Shown here in pieces: positions 23,857-32,615 of a stretch of DNA of 64,000 bases. The position numbers were made by a program, and so were the translations under genes. The DNA lies in contig NZ_LQPT01000019.1 in the NCBI RefSeq assembly GCF_002102355.1, positions 308,455-372,454 on the forward strand. Reading direction: 5' to 3'. Every line of letters begins with the position of its first letter. Within the stretch, counting starts at the first letter, position 1. This DNA is from Mycobacterium sherrisii. GTDB taxonomy: Bacteria; Actinomycetota; Actinomycetes; Mycobacteriales; Mycobacteriaceae. The notes below the pieces were generated by a model. It made no database searches. It was given only the letters and a program-made list of their open reading frames with translations, and was not told the DNA's origin.

Positions 23857-26661
23857 GTGGCGGTGCGCGTGACAACTCATCCGGCGCAGTTGCTGCGCGG
23901 ACGGCGCGCCGAGTGCATGGCGCTCGAGCAGCTGACGGCCGCGGCCCGCGCCGGCGAAAGCCAGGTGCGGGTGTTGCGTGGCGAGGCCGGCATCGGCAAA
24001 ACGGCGCTGCTCGACTATGTGGCCGAGCACGCCAAAGGCTTTCGCACCGCGCGGCTCGCGGGCGTCGAGTCCGAGATGGAGCTGGCATTCGCCGGCTTGC
24101 ACCAACTGTGCACGCCGCTGCTCGACTGCATCGACCGATTACCGGAGCCGCAGCGCGCCGCGTTGGACGTCGCGTTCGGCCGCAGCGTCGGACCGGCACC
24201 CGATCGGTTTCTGGTGGGGTTGGCCATCCTGAGCCTGATCGGCGCCGCGACCGAAACGCAGCCGCTGATCTTCCTTGTCGACGATGCGCAATGGATCGAC
24301 CGCATCTCGGCCCAGACGTTGGCCTTCGTCGCGCGCCGTTTGATCGCCGAACCCGCCGCGTTGCTCTTCGCGGTGCGCGACGGTTGTCCCCACGAGTTCG
24401 GCGGGCTGCCGGAGTTGGTATTGGGCGGGCTCGACTCCGCGGACGCACGCGCATTGTTGGATTCGGCGGTTCTCGGCCGCCTGGACGACCAGGTGCGCGA
24501 TCGGATCGTGGCCGAAACGCGGGGCAACCCGCTGGCCCTTCTCGAGCTGCCCCAGGGGTTGACCGCCGCCGAGATCGCGGGCGGTTTCCAGCGGCCCGAC
24601 GCCCGTCCGCTGGCCGGGCAGATCGAGCAGACGTTCGTGCGCCGGATCCAGTCCCTGCCCGAGGAAACCCAGCGGCTGATGGTGACCGCCGCCGCGGAAC
24701 CGGTCGGTGACGCGGCGTTGCTCGCGCGGGCCGCCGACCGGCTGGGGCTGCCGCCGGACGCGGCGGCGGCGGCCGAGGCGGCGGGGCTGATCGACGTCGG
24801 CACACGGGTGCGTTTCCGCCATCCATTGGTGCGCTCGGCCGCCTACCGGTCGGCCGACTTGCCGCAACGTCGGCGCGTGCACCGGGCGCTGGCGGAGGCC
24901 ACCGACTCCGACGTCGACCCGGACCGGCGCGCCTGGCATTTGGCGAGCGCCGCGTCCGGTCCGGACGAGGCCGTCGCCGCCGCACTCGAGCGCTCGGCCG
25001 ATCGCGCGCAGGCCAGAGGAGGCGTCGCCGCGGCTGCCGCCTTCTGGGAACGGGCGACGCAGCTGACCGTCGACCCGGCTCGCCGTGGCGCCCGCGCGCT
25101 GGCCGCCGCCCAGGCCAAACGCGACGTGGCGGCCTTCGACGCCGCGGTCGAATTGCTGACCATCGCCGAGTCCGCGGCCCTGGACCCCGTGCAGCGGGCC
25201 CGCTCTGTGCGACTGCGCGCCCAGATCGCGTTCGCCCGCAGCCGCAGCGGTGCCGCGGACGCGCCGCTCGTGTCGGACTCGGCCGTCGGCCTGCTCGACG
25301 CGGCGCGCGGGCTGGCGGCCCTGGACGCCCCGTTGTCGCGCGAGACGTATCTCGAAGCGGTCGGGGCCACCCTGTTCGGCGGCCGGCTGTGCCCGCACGG
25401 CGGGATCCAGATGACGGCGCAGGCGGCACGGGCCGCACCGCCCGGACCGAACCCGGCGCGGCCGGTCGATCTGCTGCTCGACGGCATCGCCATCCGCGCC
25501 ACCGATGGCCATGCCGCAAGCGTGCCGGCGCTGCGCGCGGCGCTGGAGCTGGTCCGCGCGGAATCCGGGCGCCGCGACGGCGACGTGATGCGGTGGTTCT
25601 GGCAGGCCTTCCCCATCGTGCAGGAATCCGCGGCTCACGAAGTGTGGGATGACGACGTCTGGCATCAGCTGGCCACCGAATCGGTGCGGCTGGCCCGCGA
25701 GGCGGGCGCGCTGGCCGTGCTTCCGCATGCCCTGGTGTACCGGGCCGGTGTGCACCTGCAGGCCGGCGAGTTCGCGTCGGCCTCGGCGCTGATCGAGGAA
25801 GCCAACGCCATCAGCGCCGCCACGGGCGACGCCCCGGTCAAATACCACTCGGTGCTGCTCGCCGCGTGGCGCGGTGCCGATGGTGAGGCCCTCCAACTGA
25901 TCGAGACCGCGGCGGCCGACGGCATGTCGCGTGGGGAGGGACGAGTCCTCGGTCTGACCGGCTATGCCAAGGCCGTGCTTTACAACGGTCTCGGTCGCTA
26001 CCCGGATGCGTTCGCCGCCGCCCGTCAGGCCTGCGAAGACGACGACTACGGGTTGTTCGGCTGGTGCTTGATCGAACTCATCGAGGCCGCCGCCAGAAGC
26101 GGCGAACGCGCGGCGGCCGAGGCTGCCCTGCGTCAACTCGAAGAGCGCGCGCTGGTCACCGGAACCGATTGGGCCGCAGGAGCTTTGGCGCGGTCACGCG
26201 CATTGCTGACCGATGACGGCGCCGCCGAAGGCCGCTACCGGGAGGCGATCGAACGACTCGGGCGCACGCGCATCGTCGTGCACCTGGCCCGCGCCCACCT
26301 CGTCTACGGAGAGTGGCTGCGTCGGTGCAACCGCCGCATCGACGCTCGCACCCAGTTGCAGACCGCCCACGAAATGTTCGGGCGGATGGGCGCCGAGCCG
26401 TTCGCCGCGCGTGCTCGCCGCGAACTGTTGGTCACCGGACAAAAGGTGAGCAGGCGCGGCCGCCCAAGCGCGCCGGGCGAGGAGTTGACCGCCCAGGAGG
26501 CGCAGATCGCCCGGCTGGCCGGTGCGGGCCTGACCAATCCCGAAATCGCCGCGCAGTTGTTCATCAGCGCGCACACCGTCGAATGGCACCTGCGGAAGGT
26601 GTTCGCCAAGCTCGGCATCACCTCACGCCGACAACTGCGGGGTATCGAGCTGGCCCCCTGA
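23857..26661 (+). CDS. Large ATP-binding LuxR-family (LAL) transcriptional regulator
   Basis: About 934 residues from the GTG at 23857 (GTGs at 23863 and 23869 are alternatives; the frame extends to 23686 but overlaps the membrane gene). An AAA-type ATPase domain comes first: Walker A GEAGIGKTALLD near residue 45, Walker B LIFLVDDAQWID near 140. A long helical, TPR-like middle follows, and a C-terminal LuxR helix-turn-helix (LTAQEAQIARLAGAGLTNPE, then SAHTVEWHLRKVFAKLG). Such MalT/LAL proteins are signal-dependent activators. The target may be the adjacent oxidoreductase and copper oxidase genes downstream, which is inference. Confidence 0.93.
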   Translation: MAVRVTTHPAQLLRGRRAECMALEQLTAAARAGESQVRVLRGEAGIGKTALLDYVAEHAKGFRTARLAGVESEMELAFAGLHQLCTPLLDCIDRLPEPQRAALDVAFGRSVGPAPDRFLVGLAILSLIGAATETQPLIFLVDDAQWIDRISAQTLAFVARRLIAEPAALLFAVRDGCPHEFGGLPELVLGGLDSADARALLDSAVLGRLDDQVRDRIVAETRGNPLALLELPQGLTAAEIAGGFQRPDARPLAGQIEQTFVRRIQSLPEETQRLMVTAAAEPVGDAALLARAADRLGLPPDAAAAAEAAGLIDVGTRVRFRHPLVRSAAYRSADLPQRRRVHRALAEATDSDVDPDRRAWHLASAASGPDEAVAAALERSADRAQARGGVAAAAAFWERATQLTVDPARRGARALAAAQAKRDVAAFDAAVELLTIAESAALDPVQRARSVRLRAQIAFARSRSGAADAPLVSDSAVGLLDAARGLAALDAPLSRETYLEAVGATLFGGRLCPHGGIQMTAQAARAAPPGPNPARPVDLLLDGIAIRATDGHAASVPALRAALELVRAESGRRDGDVMRWFWQAFPIVQESAAHEVWDDDVWHQLATESVRLAREAGALAVLPHALVYRAGVHLQAGEFASASALIEEANAISAATGDAPVKYHSVLLAAWRGADGEALQLIETAAADGMSRGEGRVLGLTGYAKAVLYNGLGRYPDAFAAARQACEDDDYGLFGWCLIELIEAAARSGERAAAEAALRQLEERALVTGTDWAAGALARSRALLTDDGAAEGRYREAIERLGRTRIVVHLARAHLVYGEWLRRCNRRIDARTQLQTAHEMFGRMGAEPFAARARRELLVTGQKVSRRGRPSAPGEELTAQEAQIARLAGAGLTNPEIAAQLFISAHTVEWHLRKVFAKLGITSRRQLRGIELAP

Positions 26662-26757
26662 GTTCGCGACGACTACGGACTTTCCGGGGTTCCCGGGGGC
26701 GGCCACCGGGACCATGCTGAGAGAGCCAATGCATCGGGAAACTCGGAAGGCGTGATC

Positions 26758-27519
26758 ATGAAGGTTCTGGTAATCGGTGGCAGCGGACTCATCGGGTCAC
26801 AGGTAGTCGCCCAGCTCAGCGAACTGGGGCACGAGGCTGTCCCGGCCTCGCCGAGTTCGGGGGTCAATACCATTACCGGCGAAGGTCTCGCCGCGGCGGT
26901 TGCCGGAGTGCACACGGTGGTGGACGTGTCGAACTCGCCGTCCTGGGCCGACGATGACGTGCTGGAATTTTTCACGACCTCCACCCGTAACCTCCTCGAG
27001 GCCGAGCAGGCGGCCGACGTGCAGCACCACGTCGCACTGTCCATCGTGGGAGCCGACCGGGCGGCCGCAAGCGGGTACATGCGGGCCAAGATCGCCCAGG
27101 AGAAGTTGATCAGGGAATCCGGCGCGCCGTACACGATCGTGCGGGCCACCCAGTTCTTCGAATTCGTTGGGGGCATTGCCGATTCGCTGACCGACGGGAA
27201 CACCGTCCGCGCCCCGCACGGGGCTTTCCAGCCGATCGCGGCCACCGATGTGGCCACGGCCGTCACGCGCGCGTCGATCGGCGAGCCGGCCGGACTGATC
27301 AACATTGCAGGTCCCGAGAAGCAGGGCATGGACGACTTCATCCGGACCCGGTTCGCCGCGACGGGCGATCCGCGCGAGGTGATCACCGATCCCAACGCCC
27401 GGTACTACGGCGCGGTGCTCGACGACCGCATGATCGTCCCCATCGAGGGTGAACAGGTGACCCTCTACCCCACCAGGTTCAGCGACTGGCTGGACGCTCA
27501 GGTACCCACCGCCAAGTAA
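26758..27519 (+). CDS. NAD(P)-binding NmrA/atypical SDR protein
   Basis: 253 residues. VLVIGGSGLIGSQVV is the Rossmann motif, and the mid-part RAKIAQEKLIRESGAPYTIV matches NmrA/SDR5-type uncharacterised reductases. GGAAGG precedes the ATG at 26758. It lies 96 bp downstream of the LuxR-type regulator and 22 bp before a classical SDR, so the two small genes probably form an operon. No catalytic Tyr-x3-Lys is evident in the usual place, so function is uncertain. Confidence 0.83.
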   Translation: MKVLVIGGSGLIGSQVVAQLSELGHEAVPASPSSGVNTITGEGLAAAVAGVHTVVDVSNSPSWADDDVLEFFTTSTRNLLEAEQAADVQHHVALSIVGADRAAASGYMRAKIAQEKLIRESGAPYTIVRATQFFEFVGGIADSLTDGNTVRAPHGAFQPIAATDVATAVTRASIGEPAGLINIAGPEKQGMDDFIRTRFAATGDPREVITDPNARYYGAVLDDRMIVPIEGEQVTLYPTRFSDWLDAQVPTAK

Positions 27520-27541
27520 TAATGCCGAGGAGCTGAGTCCG

Positions 27542-28264
27542 ATGGAGTTGTTGGACCAGACCGCCGTGATCACCGGCGGGACGGCGGGCATCGGGCTCGA
27601 GTCCGCGCGGTTGCTCGCAAGCGAAGGGGCCACGGTCATCGTCTCGGGCCGTGACCGCGACCGCGGCGAACAAGCGGTGGCGGCGATCGGTCCGAACGCG
27701 CGGTTCGTGCCGACCGACATGGCCGACGCCGAGTCCGTGAATTCACTTGTGCAGCAATGCGGCGATGTCGACATCATCGTCAACAACGCCGGCAGCTTCC
27801 CGTCCGCGCTGACCATCGACCAGGACATGGCCGCCTTCGAGGAGATGTTCCGCACCAATGTACGCGGCGCCTACTTTCTGGTCGCCGGCCTGATCCCCCG
27901 CATGTTGGAGCGCGGTCGCGGCAGCATCGTCAACGTCACCACCATGGCCGCGTTCAAGGGGATTCCCGGCGCATCGGGCTACAGTGCCTCCAAGGCCGCC
28001 CTGGAATCGCTCACCCGCACCTGGGCGGCGGAATTCGGGGCGGCCGGGGTGCGGGTGAACAGCGTGGCGCCCGGCCCCACCCGCACCCTCGGGGTGGCCG
28101 TGGCCTGGGGGGAGGTCAACGAGGAACTCGGGCGGGCGCTGCCGTTGGGTCGTACCGCTTACGCATCCGAGATCGCCGAGGCCGTCCTTTTTCTCAGCTC
28201 CCCCCGCGCCAGTTTCATCACCGGCTCCACGCTGCACGTCGACGGGGGCGGCGCCGCGGTCTGA
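27542..28264 (+). CDS. Short-chain dehydrogenase/reductase
   Basis: 240 residues, a compact classical SDR: GGTAGIGLESARLLASEGA, NNAGSF, serine in TTMAAFKG, catalytic YSASKAA, and a C-terminal TGSTLHVDGGG. SGRDRDR after the second strand suggests NADP(H). GAGGAG precedes the ATG. It is co-oriented with the NmrA-like gene upstream and the copper oxidase 96 bp downstream. Substrate unknown. Confidence 0.88.
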   Translation: MELLDQTAVITGGTAGIGLESARLLASEGATVIVSGRDRDRGEQAVAAIGPNARFVPTDMADAESVNSLVQQCGDVDIIVNNAGSFPSALTIDQDMAAFEEMFRTNVRGAYFLVAGLIPRMLERGRGSIVNVTTMAAFKGIPGASGYSASKAALESLTRTWAAEFGAAGVRVNSVAPGPTRTLGVAVAWGEVNEELGRALPLGRTAYASEIAEAVLFLSSPRASFITGSTLHVDGGGAAV

Positions 28265-28360
28265 GTTCGAAGGAATTGTCGATGGGTGGTTGCGTTCCGG
28301 CTGACTCCCGGGCAGCGTTAATTCGCCGAGAACCAACCGACCGACGACAAGGAGCCATCA

Positions 28361-29959
28361 ATGCCGGTGCAGCCCACCCGTGGGGGTCCCTTCGGTGCAC
28401 GGCTCACCCGGCGCGGGTTCATGGCGGCGGGCCTTGCGGGCGGACTGACGCTGGCCGCGTGCGGACAGTCCAAGTCGACGGCGCCGAGCAGTGCCACCAA
28501 GATGGCGGATGCGATCGCCGCGGCGGAGGCGGCCCGGCCGCACAGCGGACGCACGGTGACGGCCAGGTTGACCGCGCAGGTCAGGCAGATCGATCTGGGT
28601 GGGCCCGTAGTCCGGACGCTGACCTTCGGTGACACGATCCCCGGCCCGCTGATCCGGGCCGCGATCGGGGACGAGCTTGTGGTGCGGGTCTCGAACAACC
28701 TCGATCGGCCGACATCGGTGCACTGGCACGGTATCGCGTTGCGCAACGACATGGATGGCGCCGAGCCGGCGACACCGGACATCGCAGCCGGGCAGGAATT
28801 CACTTACCAGTTCTCGGCGCCGGATTCGGGTACCTTCTGGGGCCATCCCCACACCGGCCTCGACGAGGACACCGGCTTGTATGTGCCGGTCATCATCGAT
28901 GATCCGACCGAGAGTGACTACGACGTCGAATGGATTGTGGTCCTTGATGATTGGACCGACGGTGTGGGCAGGAGCCCGCACCAACTCTACGAGGAACTCA
29001 CCAATCCGAACAAGACGAACGTGCCGCCCCCACCCGAAACCATGTCATCGACCACGAGTACCCCCACGTCGGAGACGAGCACCCCCGCAACCACAGCAAC
29101 CTCCATTAGCCCGTCGCCGCCCGCGGCCCCCGCGCGCGTCGGCACCAGTGATCTTCTCGGCGGCGATGCGGGCGACATCGCCTACCCGTTCTATCTGATC
29201 AACGGCCGAATTCCCGCCTCCCCCACCGTCTTCAACGCAAAGCCCGGCCAGCGGATCCGGATCCGTTTCATCAACGCCGGTTCCGACACCGCGTTTCGCG
29301 TCGCGCTGGCCGGCCACACCATGACCGTCACCCACACCGACGGGTTTCCCGTCATACCGACGGAGGTCGACGCACTGCTCATCGGGATGGCAGAACGATA
29401 CGACGTCATCGTGACCGCGGCCGAGGGGATCTTCCCACTGGTCGCGCTGGCCGAAGGCAAAAACGCGCTGGCGCGCGCGTTGCTGTCCACCGGCAAGGGC
29501 AGCCCGCCCGATGCCCAATTCCAGCCGACGGAACTCACCAAGCGGGTGGGCACCGTCGCGATGTTCGCTGCCACGACACCAGCCCGGCTTCCGCGTCCCG
29601 ATCCCGGTCTCGACCTTCCGGTCGTGTTGGGCGGCAACATGATCCAGTACGACTGGATAATCAACGGCGAGCCCTACAGCAAGACCAGTCCGCTGCGCGT
29701 GCAGCAGGGGCAACGGCCCACCATCACGTTCGACAACACCACCGTGATGTATCACCCCATCCACCTGCACGGGCACACCTTCCAGCTGATCAATCCCGAC
29801 GGAACGCTGGGCGCCCGTAAGGACACCCTGATCGTGCTGCCCAAACAGAAGATGCTTGCCGTGCTGGTCGCCGACAATCCCGGCGTGTGGCCACTGCACT
29901 GCCACAACACCTATCACCAAGTCGCGGGGATGATGACCCGGCTGGAGTACACCCTTTAA
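28361..29959 (+). CDS. mmcO: Tat-exported lipoprotein multicopper oxidase, MmcO-like
   Basis: 532 residues. The N-terminus has twin arginines (LTRRGFM, 17-18) and a lipobox LAAC with Cys34, so it is exported folded and lipid-anchored. Copper ligands: HWHG (121-124), HPH (162-164), HPIHLHGH and the terminal HCHNTYHQVAGMM with an axial Met. This layout matches the copper-resistance oxidase MmcO of M. tuberculosis. Between the cupredoxin domains sits a low-complexity Ser/Thr/Pro-rich stretch (about 221-259) that looks like a glycosylatable linker. AAGGAG precedes the ATG. I see no RicR-type copper box upstream. Confidence 0.9.
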   Translation: MPVQPTRGGPFGARLTRRGFMAAGLAGGLTLAACGQSKSTAPSSATKMADAIAAAEAARPHSGRTVTARLTAQVRQIDLGGPVVRTLTFGDTIPGPLIRAAIGDELVVRVSNNLDRPTSVHWHGIALRNDMDGAEPATPDIAAGQEFTYQFSAPDSGTFWGHPHTGLDEDTGLYVPVIIDDPTESDYDVEWIVVLDDWTDGVGRSPHQLYEELTNPNKTNVPPPPETMSSTTSTPTSETSTPATTATSISPSPPAAPARVGTSDLLGGDAGDIAYPFYLINGRIPASPTVFNAKPGQRIRIRFINAGSDTAFRVALAGHTMTVTHTDGFPVIPTEVDALLIGMAERYDVIVTAAEGIFPLVALAEGKNALARALLSTGKGSPPDAQFQPTELTKRVGTVAMFAATTPARLPRPDPGLDLPVVLGGNMIQYDWIINGEPYSKTSPLRVQQGQRPTITFDNTTVMYHPIHLHGHTFQLINPDGTLGARKDTLIVLPKQKMLAVLVADNPGVWPLHCHNTYHQVAGMMTRLEYTL

Positions 29960-30777
29960 ACGCTGCCGAGAAAGTCCAGCAGCAGCTCGTTAACCGTGGA
30001 CGGTTGTTCGATTTGCGGACAATGACCGGCGTTGTCGACCACGACCGAGCGCGCGCCGTCGATTTGTGCGGCGGTCTCGGCGGCCCAGCCGGTGGGCAGC
30101 AACTTGTCGTCGCCCCCCTCGACGATCAGCGTCGGCACCCTGACGCGCTGGTATGCCCGTGCACTCGACGGCGTCGGTGGTCGCCCCGCACCTGGCCGTC
30201 GAAACCTGGCCGCGGCCACCGCCTCCCACGCACCCGGCGCGGTGCTCGATGCGTACCGGCGGCCCACATACTCGTCGTCGGCCGGATAACGAGGATCGTG
30301 AAACAACGCCGCGACGATGCGGCGCATGCCCGGCAGGCTCGCGTCGTACTCCTGCAGCGCCACAAAGTGCTCGTTCTGCTGAATCTCGCCGCCGCCGCAG
30401 ATGATGGCCAGGCTGCGGACCGGTAACAGCGGCGTGTCCGCCGTGGCGTCGTTGAGCAGGTTGATGGCACCCATGGAGTTGCCGGCGAAGTGTGCCGACT
30501 CGACACTCAGGACCTCGCAAAACCGCGCCACGTGCCGGATCCGCATACCCCGGCCGTTGACGAAGTCGATCACCTTCGCCGAATTTCCGTACCCCAACAT
30601 GTCCGGGGCCAACACCCGGTAATGCGCGGCCAATGCGGAAATATTGCGCTCCCAGCCGAGTTCGGCGCTGGCGCCGAACTCGCCGCCGTGCAACAGCAGC
30701 AGCGGATCGCCGTCTCCGGCCTCCAGATAGCCGGTGGTAAGCCCATCGACCACGACGGTCTTGTAGTGCAGGCCCAT
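29956..30777 (-). CDS. Alpha/beta hydrolase, last gene of the aromatic operon
   Basis: 273 residues from the ATG at 30777, which shares one base with the cyclase stop (TGATG). LLLLHGGEFG is the oxyanion region, GNSMGA the nucleophile elbow, and NAGHCPQIEQP carries the catalytic histidine, like meta-cleavage C-C hydrolases and related esterases. It is the eighth gene of the operon starting with the MhpC-like hydrolase, so this pathway has two hydrolases. It may open a second ring or a lactone/ester (inference). Its stop overlaps the copper oxidase stop by 4 bp. Confidence 0.87.
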   Translation of the reverse strand: MGLHYKTVVVDGLTTGYLEAGDGDPLLLLHGGEFGASAELGWERNISALAAHYRVLAPDMLGYGNSAKVIDFVNGRGMRIRHVARFCEVLSVESAHFAGNSMGAINLLNDATADTPLLPVRSLAIICGGGEIQQNEHFVALQEYDASLPGMRRIVAALFHDPRYPADDEYVGRRYASSTAPGAWEAVAAARFRRPGAGRPPTPSSARAYQRVRVPTLIVEGGDDKLLPTGWAAETAAQIDGARSVVVDNAGHCPQIEQPSTVNELLLDFLGSV

Positions 30778-31769
30778 CACTTGATCGCGATCGGGTTGAC
30801 TGGGGAGCCGACGGCACCGACCACCCGTAACGGTGGTGCGACAAGCTGAAATTCGTACACACCGTCGGCGCCGCAATCCTCGGCCAGCGCCGTCAGGTCC
30901 CAATACTCGCCGAAGATCATGCCCATGTCGCGCAGGCAGAGCAAATGCAGCGGGAACGTGATGCCGTCGACGCCGGATACCAGGTCCTCGACCTGAAGGT
31001 TGTCGGCCGCCACCGCAGCGATCTCGTGATCGTGCAGCCACTGCGCACATCGCCAATCCAGCCCGGAGTAGCCCGCCGTCTTGTTGCCGGTCATGAGAAA
31101 CTGTGTCCACCAACCTGTTCGGATGAGCACGATGTCGCCTCGCCCGATCGTCACGCCCTGCGCGCGGGCCACGTCGTCGAGTTCTTCCGGCGAGATGGGA
31201 TTACCGGCCTCCAGAAAGACCTCCGCTCCCCGGTGGCGTACCAGGTCCAGCAGCACACCGCGCGACGTGATGCCCTTGACGTCCACTTTGTCGATGCCGC
31301 AGTGGTAGGCGCCCATACTGGTCACCGAATCCGCCGGAAAGCCGTTGTAGAGCTGGTCGTCGTAGTAGACGTGTGACAGCGCGTCCCATTGGCTCGCGGC
31401 CTGCAGCGGCATGATGATGATGTCGTCGTTGAAGCGGAACGGATTGTCGGCGGTCATGTAGCCACTGAGCTGTTGCGCCAACGGGTTACGCGGCCAGTTG
31501 GGCCCATACTTGGCCAGTGTGTTCACGTCACCGCCGTCGACGGTCATGATGTGCACCGGGTTATGCCGAAACTCGAACGCGCCTTGCGGTCCCGAGGCGC
31601 CGAAGTCGACGCCGAGCGGAAAAACCTTGCCGTGCCGGACCAGGCCGGCGGCCTGTGCAACCTTGTCGGGGGTGATGAAGTTCAGGGTGCCAAGCTCGTC
31701 GTCGTCCCCCCACCGGCCCCAATTGGAAACGTCACGCGCGAGCCGCCGAAAGTCAGTCAAGTCGGTCAC
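30777..31769 (-). CDS. Cyclase family (PF04199, kynurenine-formamidase-like) hydrolase
   Basis: 330 residues from the GTG at 31769, coupled to the SDR stop by a GTGA overlap. The signature region reads MPLQAASQWDALSHVYYDD. The canonical family motif is HxGTHxDxxxH; here the first histidines are Gln/Ala/Gln while Asp and the last His remain, a variant I associate with mycobacterial paralogues. MSGYMT-like and GNPIS segments follow. It probably hydrolyses an amide, lactone or cyclic ketone derivative with metal help, but the altered ligands leave that open. Confidence 0.83.
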   Translation of the reverse strand: MTDLTDFRRLARDVSNWGRWGDDDELGTLNFITPDKVAQAAGLVRHGKVFPLGVDFGASGPQGAFEFRHNPVHIMTVDGGDVNTLAKYGPNWPRNPLAQQLSGYMTADNPFRFNDDIIIMPLQAASQWDALSHVYYDDQLYNGFPADSVTSMGAYHCGIDKVDVKGITSRGVLLDLVRHRGAEVFLEAGNPISPEELDDVARAQGVTIGRGDIVLIRTGWWTQFLMTGNKTAGYSGLDWRCAQWLHDHEIAAVAADNLQVEDLVSGVDGITFPLHLLCLRDMGMIFGEYWDLTALAEDCGADGVYEFQLVAPPLRVVGAVGSPVNPIAIK

Positions 31770-32584
31770 GAGGATCCTTCCCGCGCGGGTAAGAGGTCCC
31801 GGGCGGTTGCCGCAGCGACATTCCCACCGTCGACCCAAATGACCTGTCCCGTGATGTAGCTGGCCGCCGCACTGTTCAAGAAGAGCAACACCGCCGCCTG
31901 CTCGGCGGGTTCGCTCACCCGGCCCAACGGCTTCGGGATGTCGTCGAGGAAGCCCTGCCCGTAGGCGGTGCGCAGCTGATCAAGGATCGGGGTCTCGGTC
32001 ACCCCGGGGGCCGAGCAATTGATGCGGATACCGCGAGCCCCCAACGGCGTGACGCTTCGCATCGTGTAGAGGATGATCGCTTCTTTGGACAGCTGGTAGC
32101 CATTGCCCACGCCGTCGGGGTTGGCGCGGCACCAGTCGATGCCCTCGCGCATGGTCGCGGTGTTCAGCAGCGGCGCCACCATCGTCGCATGTTCGCGGTA
32201 CGCGGCCGCCGCCAGCGAGGACACACTGACAATGGACGATCCCGCGACCATTTTCGGGACCATCGCCTCGGTGAGCTGACGCAAGCCCAGAAAGTTGATC
32301 GTGGCGACCAGCACCGGATCACCGATTCCCGAGGAGACCCCGGCGACGTTGAACAGCGCGTCGACGGGACCGCCGATGCGCGCCGCGGCGTCGTCGATCG
32401 CATCCGGGTCGGCGAGGTCTACCTCGTGAAAGGCGGCGACCTGAACCGACGGTCGGCGCAGGTCCAAGCCGATGACCTCGGCACCCGATTCGGCGAGCCG
32501 ACGGGCCACGTGTTCGCCGATGCCCGACGCACACCCGGTCACCACCGCGCGGCGGCCCTGATAGCCAAGGTCGATTACGCCCAC
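31766..32584 (-). CDS. Short-chain dehydrogenase, 3-alpha-hydroxysteroid-dehydrogenase-like
   Basis: 272 residues from the GTG at 32584, preceded by GAGGAAG. TGCASGIGEHVARRLAESGA is the cofactor motif and LDLRRP suggests NAD. The sequence NVAGVSSG, an insertion with LLNTATMREGIDWCRANPDG and catalytic YQLSKEA resemble the Comamonas 3-alpha-HSD/carbonyl reductase group, which acts on cyclic alcohols and ketones. It sits between the LLM and cyclase genes of the KstD/Mhp-type operon, supporting an alicyclic or steroid-like substrate. Confidence 0.87.
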   Translation of the reverse strand: MGVIDLGYQGRRAVVTGCASGIGEHVARRLAESGAEVIGLDLRRPSVQVAAFHEVDLADPDAIDDAAARIGGPVDALFNVAGVSSGIGDPVLVATINFLGLRQLTEAMVPKMVAGSSIVSVSSLAAAAYREHATMVAPLLNTATMREGIDWCRANPDGVGNGYQLSKEAIILYTMRSVTPLGARGIRINCSAPGVTETPILDQLRTAYGQGFLDDIPKPLGRVSEPAEQAAVLLFLNSAAASYITGQVIWVDGGNVAAATARDLLPAREGSS

Positions 32585-32615
32585 GTTCTTCCTCAGAGCT
32601 GGCGGCGATCCGGGA

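Noticed and set aside
23834-26136. Long minus-strand open frames of 561 and 665 codons opposite the LuxR-type regulator
   Set aside because: They are arginine-, alanine- or glycine-rich mirrors of a GC-rich gene with clear Walker and LuxR motifs on the plus strand; no family pattern.
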